Of a stretch of DNA of 17,194 bases, positions 1-7,259 are shown in pieces. The position numbers were made by a program, and so were the translations under genes. Under the pieces are notes generated by a model. That model did not search any database. It saw only the letters and a list, made by a program, of their open reading frames with translations, and was not told where the DNA came from. Location of the stretch: positions 1 to 17,194 of the forward strand of contig OMIW01000070.1 of assembly GCA_900299205.1 (NCBI GenBank). The letters run 5' to 3'. This stretch comes from Pseudomonadota bacterium (GTDB lineage: Bacteria > Bdellovibrionota_C > UBA2361 > OMIW01). Positions within the stretch are counted from its first letter, which is position 1. The number at the start of each line of letters is the position of its first letter.

Positions 1-30
1 GGGCCACGAGAAAAAAAAGGGGGTTACGGG

Positions 31-2478
31 ATGGGGCAGGGACGGAGACACTTCTTTCCAAGGTGCGTTGGAAACCTCCATGGTCGGAGCAGGAAAGCGG
101 CTTTTCTTGAATCAGGGGGACGCTTTGTTTTTGGCACCCTGCTTTTCGTCGCTGTGGCTGCGCCGAGGCTTGCCCTTGCAACTCCCCGGACCGCCCGAGT
201 TATCTCCATCCGCTCGGAACGAGGCTCCTCTGATTCAATCAATACGGCGATGATCGCAGCATCGCGGTCACTGACGGTGCGAATAGTTCTCCCAGGAGCC
301 GGTCTTACCGAAATATCCCTCACCAGCCGACCCCGTAATGACGAACGATCGGCGGGTGAACAAGCCCTGTTTTGGCGAGGGGAGGCACGAGCTCCTTCGC
401 GAGAATCAGGGAGGGGCAGTTCGACCGCGACTCGGTGGGCTGCCGCATCGCTAACGAATGGTCGACCCTCTCGCACGCATGGCCCTTTGCCGCAGCGAGA
501 CAGAGATCGGCTTATCACCCTTAATTTTGCGACCTCGGGAGTTCGAGGGGGCACCCGATTCTTCGCACTCTCCGCTTTTGACGGGGACTCTCATTTTCGC
601 GTCGTTCGAGCCCCCCATTTTGCGCTTGCTGAGAAGGGTTGTGGTTCCGACCACCTTTTATCGTTCGCGCAGCCTAAGGGGAAGTCCGCTCCGAATACCC
701 TTCCTTCCCCGAGGACTGCGCGTGCGAGCCTCGGAAAAACCCTCTCAATTCGGAGTGTCGCCGATCATCTTTGGACAGCTCGGTACGGGTCGGCGGCGAA
801 CAGCCGGATAGCAACGATTACAAACGCAGCCTCGGCGATGTATGGGCCGGATCTCGGGATGAGCATCTTTTTAGAGTCGTCATTTATCGATCCGTCGCCC
901 GTTTCGTACCCGAGTTCGATCACAGCATCGGAGACGCTCCTCGACCTATTTCGGCAGAGTGGCGGTCGAGGAACGGCGAACGCAGGGGTATTGTTTACCG
1001 ATCGAATCTTTGATGACGGGGTCATCGGGATCGCATACCTCGGTGTCGCCTGTCGATATCCCTCTTCCTCCTACGCAACCATTCGGCGATTCCAGGATGC
1101 ACTCGATCCGATCATTCTTGCCCACGAGCTGGGTCACAATCTCTCCGCGGGACACGTTGCAGAGGGGATTATGACGACCTCGCTCAACCCGTCGAATCCT
1201 CCCTCATCATTCTCGGCGGCCTCCGTTAGCCAAATATCCTCTCATGTGAATACCTATGGTTTCTGCCTAGAGTCAGGTGCCTCAACACCCACCCCTCAAC
1301 CAACGGCCACACCGACGCCAACGCAGACTCCCACGCCGCTGGCATCAACAACAACCACTCCATCTCCCTCCCCTATCCCATCACCGACCAGCCCTCCCCA
1401 GCAAACGCCTCCAACTCCCTCCATCACGCCAACGCCCCGCAGCACATCGGCGGTCACTACAACCCCACGCCCTCCCGAGACCAGCTTCTCGGTTTCGGGT
1501 CGAGTTACCACCAAGGGGAAAAGAGCGGAGGGAGTGGCCATTATCATTGAGGGATTTGACGTATCGGGGATACCTTTTTCCTCGCCAACTATGACCGACC
1601 CACTCGGCGATTACCGAATAAGAGGTGTGCCGCCCGGCTCGTTTACCGTTCGGCTTGCATCACCCCAGCTTTCATCCGAACCGCTTCAATGGCAGGTGGT
1701 CGGAACGGCGGGGCAGCGGATCACCGCGCTTGATTTTGCGGTCCGACCGGTCGGAATCACCATCAGGCGGGGAGCCCTTTTTACGAACAATCCGGTCGTT
1801 CCTCTGACGCTTTTCCCCCCGTCGGGGACGACAAAGGTCTTGGTATCAAATGATGGAGGTTTTGAGGACTCTTCGGAATTCGGTGTTACGAGCACCCTGT
1901 CATGGACACTTTCCTCCTCAGGGATGGAAAGATTGCCGAAGACCGTATACGTTCGCTTTGCGGGTACCGATATTAATCCGTCGCAGAGCTTCACGGATGA
2001 TATAATTCTTGATCAGACCAGGCCCACGGTAACTCGAGCGATTGGATCGAAAAATCAGTTGGTTGATGAAGATATTGTTTTCCTGTGCGGAAAAGCCCGT
2101 TTTTCGAGTAAGAAGAAGACCTATGAAGTAGCAACCCGGTGGTTAGACCTGTTTCTTGCCAAGGGATACTCCCTCGGCCCGTGTAGCCCGGACGATATCT
2201 CAGCGCGGGCTAATGCCGCGACTTCTCCCCTGACTTCTCCGACCGCGAAGCTTGTTGGCTCCAACACGATAAAACGTATGGCTGTTTCACTCAGAGCAAA
2301 CGATGCGACCTCAGGAATAGACGCCGTGCAATTTTTTACGGGTAAGCGGGCGCTCACCCCGTGGTTGCCCTACAAACGCACTCTCCAGGTTGTCGCACCG
2401 TCTTCTGCCTCCCTGTCGGTTCGGGTGCGGGATCGCGCCCTTAACGTATCCCGCGGACGCACGGTGACAGTTAAGTAA
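31..2478 (+). CDS. Secreted reprolysin-like zinc metalloprotease, multidomain
   Basis: Predicted exported zinc protease of 815 residues. After a long basic N-region there is a hydrophobic stretch ending in an A-x-A-like site (about residues 30-51), read as a signal peptide. The metzincin zinc site HELGHNLSAGH is at residues 365-375, with the catalytic Glu at 366 and a Met-turn candidate at Met381. Residues 52-230 look like a propeptide; Cys204 (in GCGSD) could act as a cysteine switch, which is inference. Residues 415-482 are a Pro/Thr/Ser-rich linker. Residues about 488-578 resemble a carboxypeptidase-regulatory (CNA-B-like) beta domain. The C-terminus holds Ig-like segments of the type found in large bacterial surface proteins (SNDGGF, then YVRF and DDIILD). 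The ATG at 31 follows AAGGGGG by 7 nt, supporting this start. The physiological substrate is unknown. No sorting anchor is visible, so release or passive surface attachment is possible. Confidence 0.88.
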   Translation: MGQGRRHFFPRCVGNLHGRSRKAAFLESGGRFVFGTLLFVAVAAPRLALATPRTARVISIRSERGSSDSINTAMIAASRSLTVRIVLPGAGLTEISLTSRPRNDERSAGEQALFWRGEARAPSRESGRGSSTATRWAAASLTNGRPSRTHGPLPQRDRDRLITLNFATSGVRGGTRFFALSAFDGDSHFRVVRAPHFALAEKGCGSDHLLSFAQPKGKSAPNTLPSPRTARASLGKTLSIRSVADHLWTARYGSAANSRIATITNAASAMYGPDLGMSIFLESSFIDPSPVSYPSSITASETLLDLFRQSGGRGTANAGVLFTDRIFDDGVIGIAYLGVACRYPSSSYATIRRFQDALDPIILAHELGHNLSAGHVAEGIMTTSLNPSNPPSSFSAASVSQISSHVNTYGFCLESGASTPTPQPTATPTPTQTPTPLASTTTTPSPSPIPSPTSPPQQTPPTPSITPTPRSTSAVTTTPRPPETSFSVSGRVTTKGKRAEGVAIIIEGFDVSGIPFSSPTMTDPLGDYRIRGVPPGSFTVRLASPQLSSEPLQWQVVGTAGQRITALDFAVRPVGITIRRGALFTNNPVVPLTLFPPSGTTKVLVSNDGGFEDSSEFGVTSTLSWTLSSSGMERLPKTVYVRFAGTDINPSQSFTDDIILDQTRPTVTRAIGSKNQLVDEDIVFLCGKARFSSKKKTYEVATRWLDLFLAKGYSLGPCSPDDISARANAATSPLTSPTAKLVGSNTIKRMAVSLRANDATSGIDAVQFFTGKRALTPWLPYKRTLQVVAPSSASLSVRVRDRALNVSRGRTVTVK

Positions 2479-2794
2479 CTGCCGAGAGGCATTGCATCCG
2501 CACATGCCTGAGGCTCATCCCCTCTTGAAAAAGAAACCCCTGAGCACCAAATGAATTCGAGAGAAGAGAGAGCCACACAACCAAAGTGCGAGAGGATCGC
2601 ATTTCCGTGCCTTTTTGGGGACGCGAACTGAATCTGCTCTCGTAAAAATAGAGGAGAGGGTGCACAGCTCACATTTCGGGGAGAAACCGTGAGCTGTGCC
2701 AGAGGGATAATGCTCCACCGATCGACGAGAGCGTTCGATGGAGCCGTGCGCTGGAAAGAACATGACCCTTAAGGAGCCCTTTTTTTCTGCGCTA
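2479..2794. other. Convergent intergenic region, no gene
   Basis: This gap separates the stop of the protease gene (plus) from the stop of the acyltransferase gene (minus). No open frame here looks coding. It contains a small TGCC-GAGA-GGCA hairpin directly after the protease stop (2480-2491), a strong long hairpin at 2662-2699, and a weaker imperfect inverted repeat around 2711-2742 (GCTCCA and TGGAGC arms). The likely role is transcription termination or mRNA 3'-end protection for both genes. Confidence 0.6.
2662..2699. terminator. Strong stem-loop between convergent genes
   Basis: A perfect 11-bp inverted repeat: GCACAGCTCAC at 2662-2672 and GTGAGCTGTGC at 2689-2699. The loop can form an inner stem of TTTC (2674-2677) with GAAA (2683-2686). 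There is no adjacent T-run on either strand, so this is not a textbook intrinsic terminator. It could be a bidirectional 3'-end structure or a Rho-related site. Confidence 0.5.
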
Positions 2795-4249
2795 TCACCC
2801 TTGTTCCCTTTCTGCGGCCAACAAGAGCACCGAGGTCACCAACTCCTCACCCTCAGCCTCCACCGCAGCAAAGCGGTCGGGCTCAAGGAAGCGAAACAGT
2901 CGCGCATTTGCCCACAGATATCGCTGCGAAGCGACATATCCAAGGACCGCTGAGAGTACCGTTCCCATCAGGAATGGCACCAAGAGGCCTGGAGCGAGAC
3001 CAGCGACGATTCCGGAGGTGAGAAGCAAGGTCGCATACCAAGCTCCAAATACCGAAACCGCAGACCCAAAGAACTGCTGTCCCCGAAGCCAGAGAAACTG
3101 CGGCATTTTCGCAGTTCTCTTCGCCAAGATGGCCAGCGGCACACTATTGAGGACAATCCCGAGATAAACGAGACCAACCATAGATGCCGCCATGAGGGGG
3201 CTACGCCAAACACTCCGTGGCTTAAAGCCGTTTGAGGTCGACGTTTCGATTGCTCCGTCTTTCTGCACAGCCTCACTGACCCCTGGAGCAATTCGCCCCG
3301 GCAGAGCCCAACCTGACTGGAGCGCATCGAAATGACGATCCAAGCGATTGAAGAGGTCGATTCGTTGAGCGTCAGGAAGACGGTAAGCCCGCTCCACAAC
3401 CCGAGACGCAAGCCGCACTCGGTTGATGTCGCTCATGTCCAGCCCCATCAGGACCCCCGTAATCTGTTCGATTCGGGTTGAGTCGTTGATCGGAGCGATG
3501 ACCGCGAGTTTTCGGAGCCATTGTTCGAAGCTCTCAGTGAGAGTCTTGCGCCATTTCCTTGCCTCGGGCCGAGATGGCGAGGCAGGAAGTTGGGCAATCG
3601 GGGTCACCGCTCCAAAGGAAACGACAACCTGCGAGCCGAACGGCTCCAAAAACCCCGAATAACTCAGACCTGCACAGACAAGCGCTGGACTAGGGTGACG
3701 TTGGGAACTTTCAGCAGTAAACCGGGCGATATCGAGGGCCAACTGAGCGGCACCGGCCTGGACTTTATCAAGGCTATATCCGCCCGGACTGCCACCATCG
3801 GGGTAAATAACCACGACGGCACCAGCAACTACCCGTCGAGCCGCCTCCTCGAGAAGAGCGAGATTCTCTGCTCTGTCACGAGCTGAGTCCCGACCATCTT
3901 TCGCCCGATTAATCGGGATGAGGTTTAACGACCTCAGGAAGCTGAGACGAAGAACATCCTCAATCCTTTTCAGGCGAGCTTGGAGCAGAGGGCTTCTGAC
4001 TCGCTTCAGGATTGGCGCTACCAGCGCACCCTCGTACAGGGTACTGTAAGCCAAAAAGAAGACATCCTGACGCCCAAGAGCGTAGGCCATCATGACCGAA
4101 TCCATCATGTGATTGCAGTGTGGACCTGCAACAACGAGCAGCCCTCCTTTTGGTAGCTGCTCCCGTCCGACGACCGATACCCGCCCGTAAACGAGGGGAA
4201 CCGCCGAGCTGCTGATGATTTTCAGCAACGGAAAAAGTGAAAAACGCAT
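2795..4249 (-). CDS. Membrane glycerol-3-phosphate acyltransferase-like (PlsC/LPLAT family)
   Basis: Predicted acyltransferase of phospholipid synthesis, 484 residues, probably acylating glycerol-3-phosphate, dihydroxyacetone phosphate or lysophosphatidate at the membrane. The N-terminal block resembles the Gpt2/Sct1-type branch of the family: motif I is GPHCNHMMD, with His44 and Asp50; motif II is PINR (112-115); motif III is YPDGGS (149-154). In relatives motif III usually reads FPEGGS, so the conserved Glu is Asp here. A hydrophobic segment precedes motif I. Two or three transmembrane helices lie in the C-terminal third (about 365-385 and 405-450), as in bacterial members with this longer architecture. 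ATG is the start; an AAAGG is found 12 nt upstream, a rather wide spacing. Its nearest same-strand neighbour upstream is the trpS unit, separated by about 360 bp with two terminator-like hairpins, so it probably has its own promoter. The exact acyl acceptor cannot be read from sequence. Confidence 0.87.
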   Translation of the reverse strand: MRFSLFPLLKIISSSAVPLVYGRVSVVGREQLPKGGLLVVAGPHCNHMMDSVMMAYALGRQDVFFLAYSTLYEGALVAPILKRVRSPLLQARLKRIEDVLRLSFLRSLNLIPINRAKDGRDSARDRAENLALLEEAARRVVAGAVVVIYPDGGSPGGYSLDKVQAGAAQLALDIARFTAESSQRHPSPALVCAGLSYSGFLEPFGSQVVVSFGAVTPIAQLPASPSRPEARKWRKTLTESFEQWLRKLAVIAPINDSTRIEQITGVLMGLDMSDINRVRLASRVVERAYRLPDAQRIDLFNRLDRHFDALQSGWALPGRIAPGVSEAVQKDGAIETSTSNGFKPRSVWRSPLMAASMVGLVYLGIVLNSVPLAILAKRTAKMPQFLWLRGQQFFGSAVSVFGAWYATLLLTSGIVAGLAPGLLVPFLMGTVLSAVLGYVASQRYLWANARLFRFLEPDRFAAVEAEGEELVTSVLLLAAEREQG

Positions 4250-4331
4250 GGTTTAAAAAAACCTTTCGGTTCTCTCTTCTACCCAATCCACGCGTGTAAG
4301 AACCGCTCAAAAACCTCCGAGGGGGCTGAAT

Positions 4332-4354
4332 AAAAAAAGAAGGGGCCCTCCTTC
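4332..4354 (-). terminator. Intrinsic terminator with 7-T run, possibly an attenuator
   Basis: On the minus strand the arms GAAGG and CCTTC (5 bp, loop of six GC-rich bases) are followed immediately by TTTTTTT (4338 to 4332). This is the classical form of a Rho-independent terminator. It sits about 80 nt upstream of the acyltransferase start on the same strand and about 190 nt beyond the terminator of the trpS unit. It is therefore either a second backstop terminator, the end of a short RNA, or an attenuator in the acyltransferase leader. Confidence 0.6.
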
Positions 4355-4540
4355 CGCTAAGAGGCTGCGAAATAAGATATTCGAGTCGGTGTGTGGGCCG
4401 AATGAGCGGAGCGATTGTCCGAAGCCCCTTATTTCCCACCCTCTCAAAGTTTGACGCTAGCAGAGAGGCGAAAGGGAGTAAAGGCGGGGCGAGAATGAGG
4501 ATGTGAGTCCACCGGTCTACGAGGACCCTTTCAAGAGAAA

Positions 4541-4581
4541 ATAATCAGGGCCGTAAAAACACCTTTGGTGCTTACGGCCCT
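4541..4581 (-). terminator. Terminator of the trpS unit
   Basis: Perfect 10-bp inverted repeat (AGGGCCGTAA at 4547-4556, TTACGGCCCT at 4572-4581) with an inner CACC-TTT-GGTG stem. On the minus strand it is followed by GATTATTTT, an interrupted T-rich tract. It lies 31 bp beyond the stop of the 76-residue ORF and fits as terminator of the trpS transcript. On the plus strand there is no T-run. Confidence 0.7.
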
Positions 4582-4612
4582 AAAACCCTCTTAGGGGGGT
4601 GGTGCGCGGAAC

Positions 4613-4843
4613 CTAACGCACCGGGAAATTCCTCTCTTGCACCTGCGGTTGCAGCTGCAGATGAAGAACCAAGGTCAGAACCGAAGCGTTGTACAAAATG
4701 ACAAGGCAGACGAACACCGCCACTCCGTAGGTGAGGTCTCCCAACTCGAGGATACTGCCGAAGCAGTCCGAAAGGGCCCACTGCTTACTCACAATGTAAC
4801 CTGCAAACAGGTAAAATATTGACTGATTATGTCCAGTAGTCAA
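4613..4843 (-). CDS. Small predicted membrane protein coupled to trpS
   Basis: Hypothetical protein of 76 residues, not recognised. It would start at a TTG whose first three bases overlap the trpS stop as TTGA, an arrangement typical of translational coupling. It ends at TAG 31 bp before a strong hairpin, so it occupies exactly the space between trpS and its terminator. Residues 39-60 form one clear transmembrane helix, and residues 8-18 are a weaker hydrophobic stretch. The C-terminus is Gln-rich and ends in a short basic tail. No catalytic motif, cysteine pair or signal-peptide cleavage site is convincing. The alternative is that this is non-coding 3' trailer; the rare TTG start and the lack of a recognised family keep confidence moderate. 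Confidence 0.45.
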   Translation of the reverse strand: MTTGHNQSIFYLFAGYIVSKQWALSDCFGSILELGDLTYGVAVFVCLVILYNASVLTLVLHLQLQPQVQERNFPVR

Positions 4844-5835
4844 CTACGCCCGAGAACCCCCACCGCCTCCCGAACCCGACCAATCACCCGCTCGGCAACC
4901 GTCCTTGCCCGTTCCGCCCCCTCTTGCACGACTTGTCGCAAAAAGGGCTCGTCGGCGCGATAGCTCTGATACCGTTCGCGGGGCGCGGTCAATTCTCTAT
5001 TCATCGCCTGAAATAGCTCATCCTTCGCGTGCCCCCACCCCATGCCACCGGCAGCGAGCCGAGATGCGAGGTCGCCAAACTCCTCGGGGGATGCAAAAAG
5101 CGCGAAAAGATCCCCCACAAGAGTCCCCTGAAGGGTCTTTGGTTCTTCGAGCGGGGTCGAATCTGTCTTAATACTCATCACCTTCTTGCGCAGCGTGCCA
5201 GAATCGCAGAACACCGGGATGGTATTATCGTAGCTTTTGGACATTTTTCGCCCATCGAGCCCGAGCACCGTCATCACCGATTCGTCGATATGGGCGGTCG
5301 GTAATTTGAGCACATCACCATAAACTGCGTTGAACGAACCAGCGAAATCGCGTGCCATCTCAACGTGCTGTTTTTGATCCTTCCCCACTGGTACGATATC
5401 GGCCTCGTACAGCATGATGTCGGCTGCCATCAACACGGGATAATAGAGCACCCCGTGATTGACCTCTCGCTGCGAGGCGAGCGCATCCTTGTAGGCGTGC
5501 CCTTTTTCAAGGAAACCAACGCCAGTCACGCAGCTCAGATACCACGCGAGCTCAGTAACAGTAGGAATATCTGATTGCAGATAGATGGCGTGACGGGTGT
5601 GATCCAGCCCTGCGGCGAGATAGGTTGCAATCACATCGTAGGTTGCTTCCCGCAGTTTCTGTGGTTCCTTCACCGTGGTAAGGGCGTGAAGATCAGCGAT
5701 GAACAAAAAGAGTTCATTCCCCTGTTGTCGAGCAACCGCCGGCTTCACCGCAGAGAGGTAATTACCGATATGAAGCTGGCCCGACGCGCGAATGCCGGTT
5801 AGGATACGAGGAAGAGGTGAATGCTGCGTTATCAT
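4840..5835 (-). CDS. trpS: Tryptophanyl-tRNA synthetase
   Basis: Class I aminoacyl-tRNA synthetase that activates tryptophan with ATP and charges tRNA-Trp in the cytoplasm. At 331 residues it has the normal length for bacterial TrpRS and appears complete. The class I HIGH signature is HIGN at residues 22-25, preceded by the typical TGIRASGQL context. The KMSKS loop is at 197-201 inside GRKMSKSYDNTIPVF, a hallmark of this family. Other family features are the GKDQ stretch and the C-terminal anticodon-binding helical part. The ATG at 5835 gives the standard N-terminus, although only a weak ribosome binding site is visible. The gene is divergent from the plus-strand gene at 5954 across a 118-bp promoter region. 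I saw no T-box or trp leader peptide in those 118 bp. Confidence 0.97.
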   Translation of the reverse strand: MITQHSPLPRILTGIRASGQLHIGNYLSAVKPAVARQQGNELFLFIADLHALTTVKEPQKLREATYDVIATYLAAGLDHTRHAIYLQSDIPTVTELAWYLSCVTGVGFLEKGHAYKDALASQREVNHGVLYYPVLMAADIMLYEADIVPVGKDQKQHVEMARDFAGSFNAVYGDVLKLPTAHIDESVMTVLGLDGRKMSKSYDNTIPVFCDSGTLRKKVMSIKTDSTPLEEPKTLQGTLVGDLFALFASPEEFGDLASRLAAGGMGWGHAKDELFQAMNRELTAPRERYQSYRADEPFLRQVVQEGAERARTVAERVIGRVREAVGVLGRS

Positions 5836-5953
5836 CTGTTGTCTTGATGCGAGGTCGGTAGGAAGAGGGAAACCAGAATAATCGACGATTGCTGAGGCTA
5901 CCGTGGTTCCTCCTATGGGTCAATCAAGGCTCAATTTATAGAGAAACCTTCCG
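5836..5953. promoter_or_regulatory. Divergent promoter region
   Basis: The 118 bp between the divergent starts of trpS (minus) and the membrane-anchored protein gene (plus) must hold the promoters of both. No element close to consensus could be assigned with confidence. The plus-strand AT-rich stretch CAATTTATAGAG near 5933-5944 is the only -10-like candidate, and it would sit very near the start codon at 5954. Confidence 0.4.
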
Positions 5954-6994
5954 ATGTTCGGCCGAATAGCCACCCTCATAATCCTCAGCCTCTCTCTCGC
6001 GGCCTGGTGCTCGCTCATCAGTATCGGTTTTCTGTTAGCGCCAGAGGTACGTCGCGCGACCGCTGAAGCGAGTGTGCGACGTCTGGTGCTGGGTCGCGCC
6101 ACTCCCCCCACCTCGACGAACTCCCCGATCAACGTCAATCTGCCTGAACCTGATAAGCTAAAGCGTCTCATCGCTCAGAGCGTGGCACCACTAACCCTTC
6201 CCGAGCGACTCACAAGTCTCTTTCTTGGCCTCTCTGAGCCTTCACCGACCAGCCTCTCGTTCCTTGAGGAACTTGTAACCGTAGCTCTGCTCGTTAGTCC
6301 GGAGGAATCAGCATTGCGACTCGCAGAACATATTTCAACGCTGACGGATGCCCTTCCAACAGAGACGAGAAACCGAGTCCTTTCTGAACTTCTGCCCTCC
6401 ATGGAGTTACTACTCGATAATGCCTCTCTCCGTGCGACTCAAATCCGCGAAAGCGAAAAGCTCGAGGCGAGTCTCCGCGATCTCAACGCAGAATGTTACC
6501 AGCTTCGAAGCAAGCTCGCAGAACTGCTTGGACTTGGGAGCCCAACAATCGGTCGCCACATCGCTAATTCTGTCTGCAGCACCTATAAATCGGGGCCATT
6601 ACGCGGCCTACCGAAACTCTCACTACTCCGCTCTGAACCGGAAACAGCCGAAGCGCTATCAAGAGCGCTGCGAGGGGCTGGATCTGCCCTTGATTTTACA
6701 GATGGAACCTTCTCGGATCGATCAACACAGCTGCGGTTCCAGGATCACTCACCTCGTTGGCGAGCATTAATGGCAACGCTCGTACCTCAGATCTCAACCC
6801 AAACCGAGCAACTCGCCACTCATCGCGACGCGCTCGAACGGATCACGCAAGAGAGAGTCCCTCTCGGAAGGACGTTCATCGGAGCCCTCCTTACCGCCAT
6901 GCGCGAAGCCCGGGTCAGTCAACTCCATCGTCGTCAATCATCCGCGATCACTCAGCTGAGTAGTTGGATTGTCGACACGGTCGCTGACAAGTGA
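5954..6994 (+). CDS. Membrane-anchored protein of unknown function
   Basis: Protein of 346 residues that I do not recognise. Residues 5-29 are strongly hydrophobic and lack a clear cleavage site, suggesting a single N-terminal membrane anchor with the rest in the periplasm (or a long signal peptide). Most of the remainder is predicted alpha-helical and Leu/Glu/Arg-rich. Residues about 155-195 have heptad-like Leu/Glu spacing and could form a coiled coil (ESEKLEASLRDLNAECYQLR). A Pro/Thr-rich segment at about 50-68 separates the anchor from the helical part. Only three cysteines are present, and no metal or nucleotide-binding motif is seen. The coding frame is open throughout and has codon use like its neighbours, so the gene is probably real. 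It is divergent from trpS and followed by the long gene-free region. No ribosome binding site is strong at the ATG. Confidence 0.75.
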   Translation: MFGRIATLIILSLSLAAWCSLISIGFLLAPEVRRATAEASVRRLVLGRATPPTSTNSPINVNLPEPDKLKRLIAQSVAPLTLPERLTSLFLGLSEPSPTSLSFLEELVTVALLVSPEESALRLAEHISTLTDALPTETRNRVLSELLPSMELLLDNASLRATQIRESEKLEASLRDLNAECYQLRSKLAELLGLGSPTIGRHIANSVCSTYKSGPLRGLPKLSLLRSEPETAEALSRALRGAGSALDFTDGTFSDRSTQLRFQDHSPRWRALMATLVPQISTQTEQLATHRDALERITQERVPLGRTFIGALLTAMREARVSQLHRRQSSAITQLSSWIVDTVADK

Positions 6995-7259
6995 TCGAGA
7001 GAAAACGGGAGAGCAGAATCGATCTTCGATTCGATACCACAAGACGCAAACAGGCGATGTATATATTCGACCAAATTGAGAGATTCCCACAAAAAAATGA
7101 CGTAAAACTGAATAATATCAATATCGTAAAAATATTTTCCGTGTTGCAAAAATTTTTCTGAATCCTTCTCTTTTTTGCCTTGTGGACCCCCAAAAGACCT
7201 CCTATTATCCCCCCACTTGGCACCGGGAAGCGCCATGGGGATGGAGGAAAATGCACCTT
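6995..7259. other. AT-rich intergenic stretch with a short hairpin
   Basis: The first part of a 993-bp gap. It holds a 7-bp perfect hairpin (GAATCGA at 7016-7022, TCGATTC at 7026-7032, loop of 3) shortly after the preceding stop, without a T-run. Then comes a markedly AT-rich section (about 7056-7175) with runs of A and T, which is a plausible promoter or upstream-element region for the structured segment that follows. The two overlapping minus-strand frames here have no signs of being coding. Confidence 0.5.

Larger units (their letters stand above)
4250..4612. other. Intergenic region with two minus-strand terminator-like hairpins
   Basis: No convincing coding frame. Read on the minus strand it holds a hairpin ending at 4547 followed by a T-rich tract, about 190 nt of unassigned sequence, a second hairpin with a seven-T run (4354 to 4332), and then about 80 nt leading to the acyltransferase start at 4249. 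The acyltransferase promoter must lie here, either upstream of the second hairpin (making that hairpin a leader attenuator) or in the last 80 nt. I could not identify convincing -35/-10 elements. Confidence 0.55.

Noticed and set aside
24-554. Minus-strand frame of 176 codons
   Set aside because: Antisense to the start of the protease gene; no recognisable motif and Arg/Ser-rich shadow composition.
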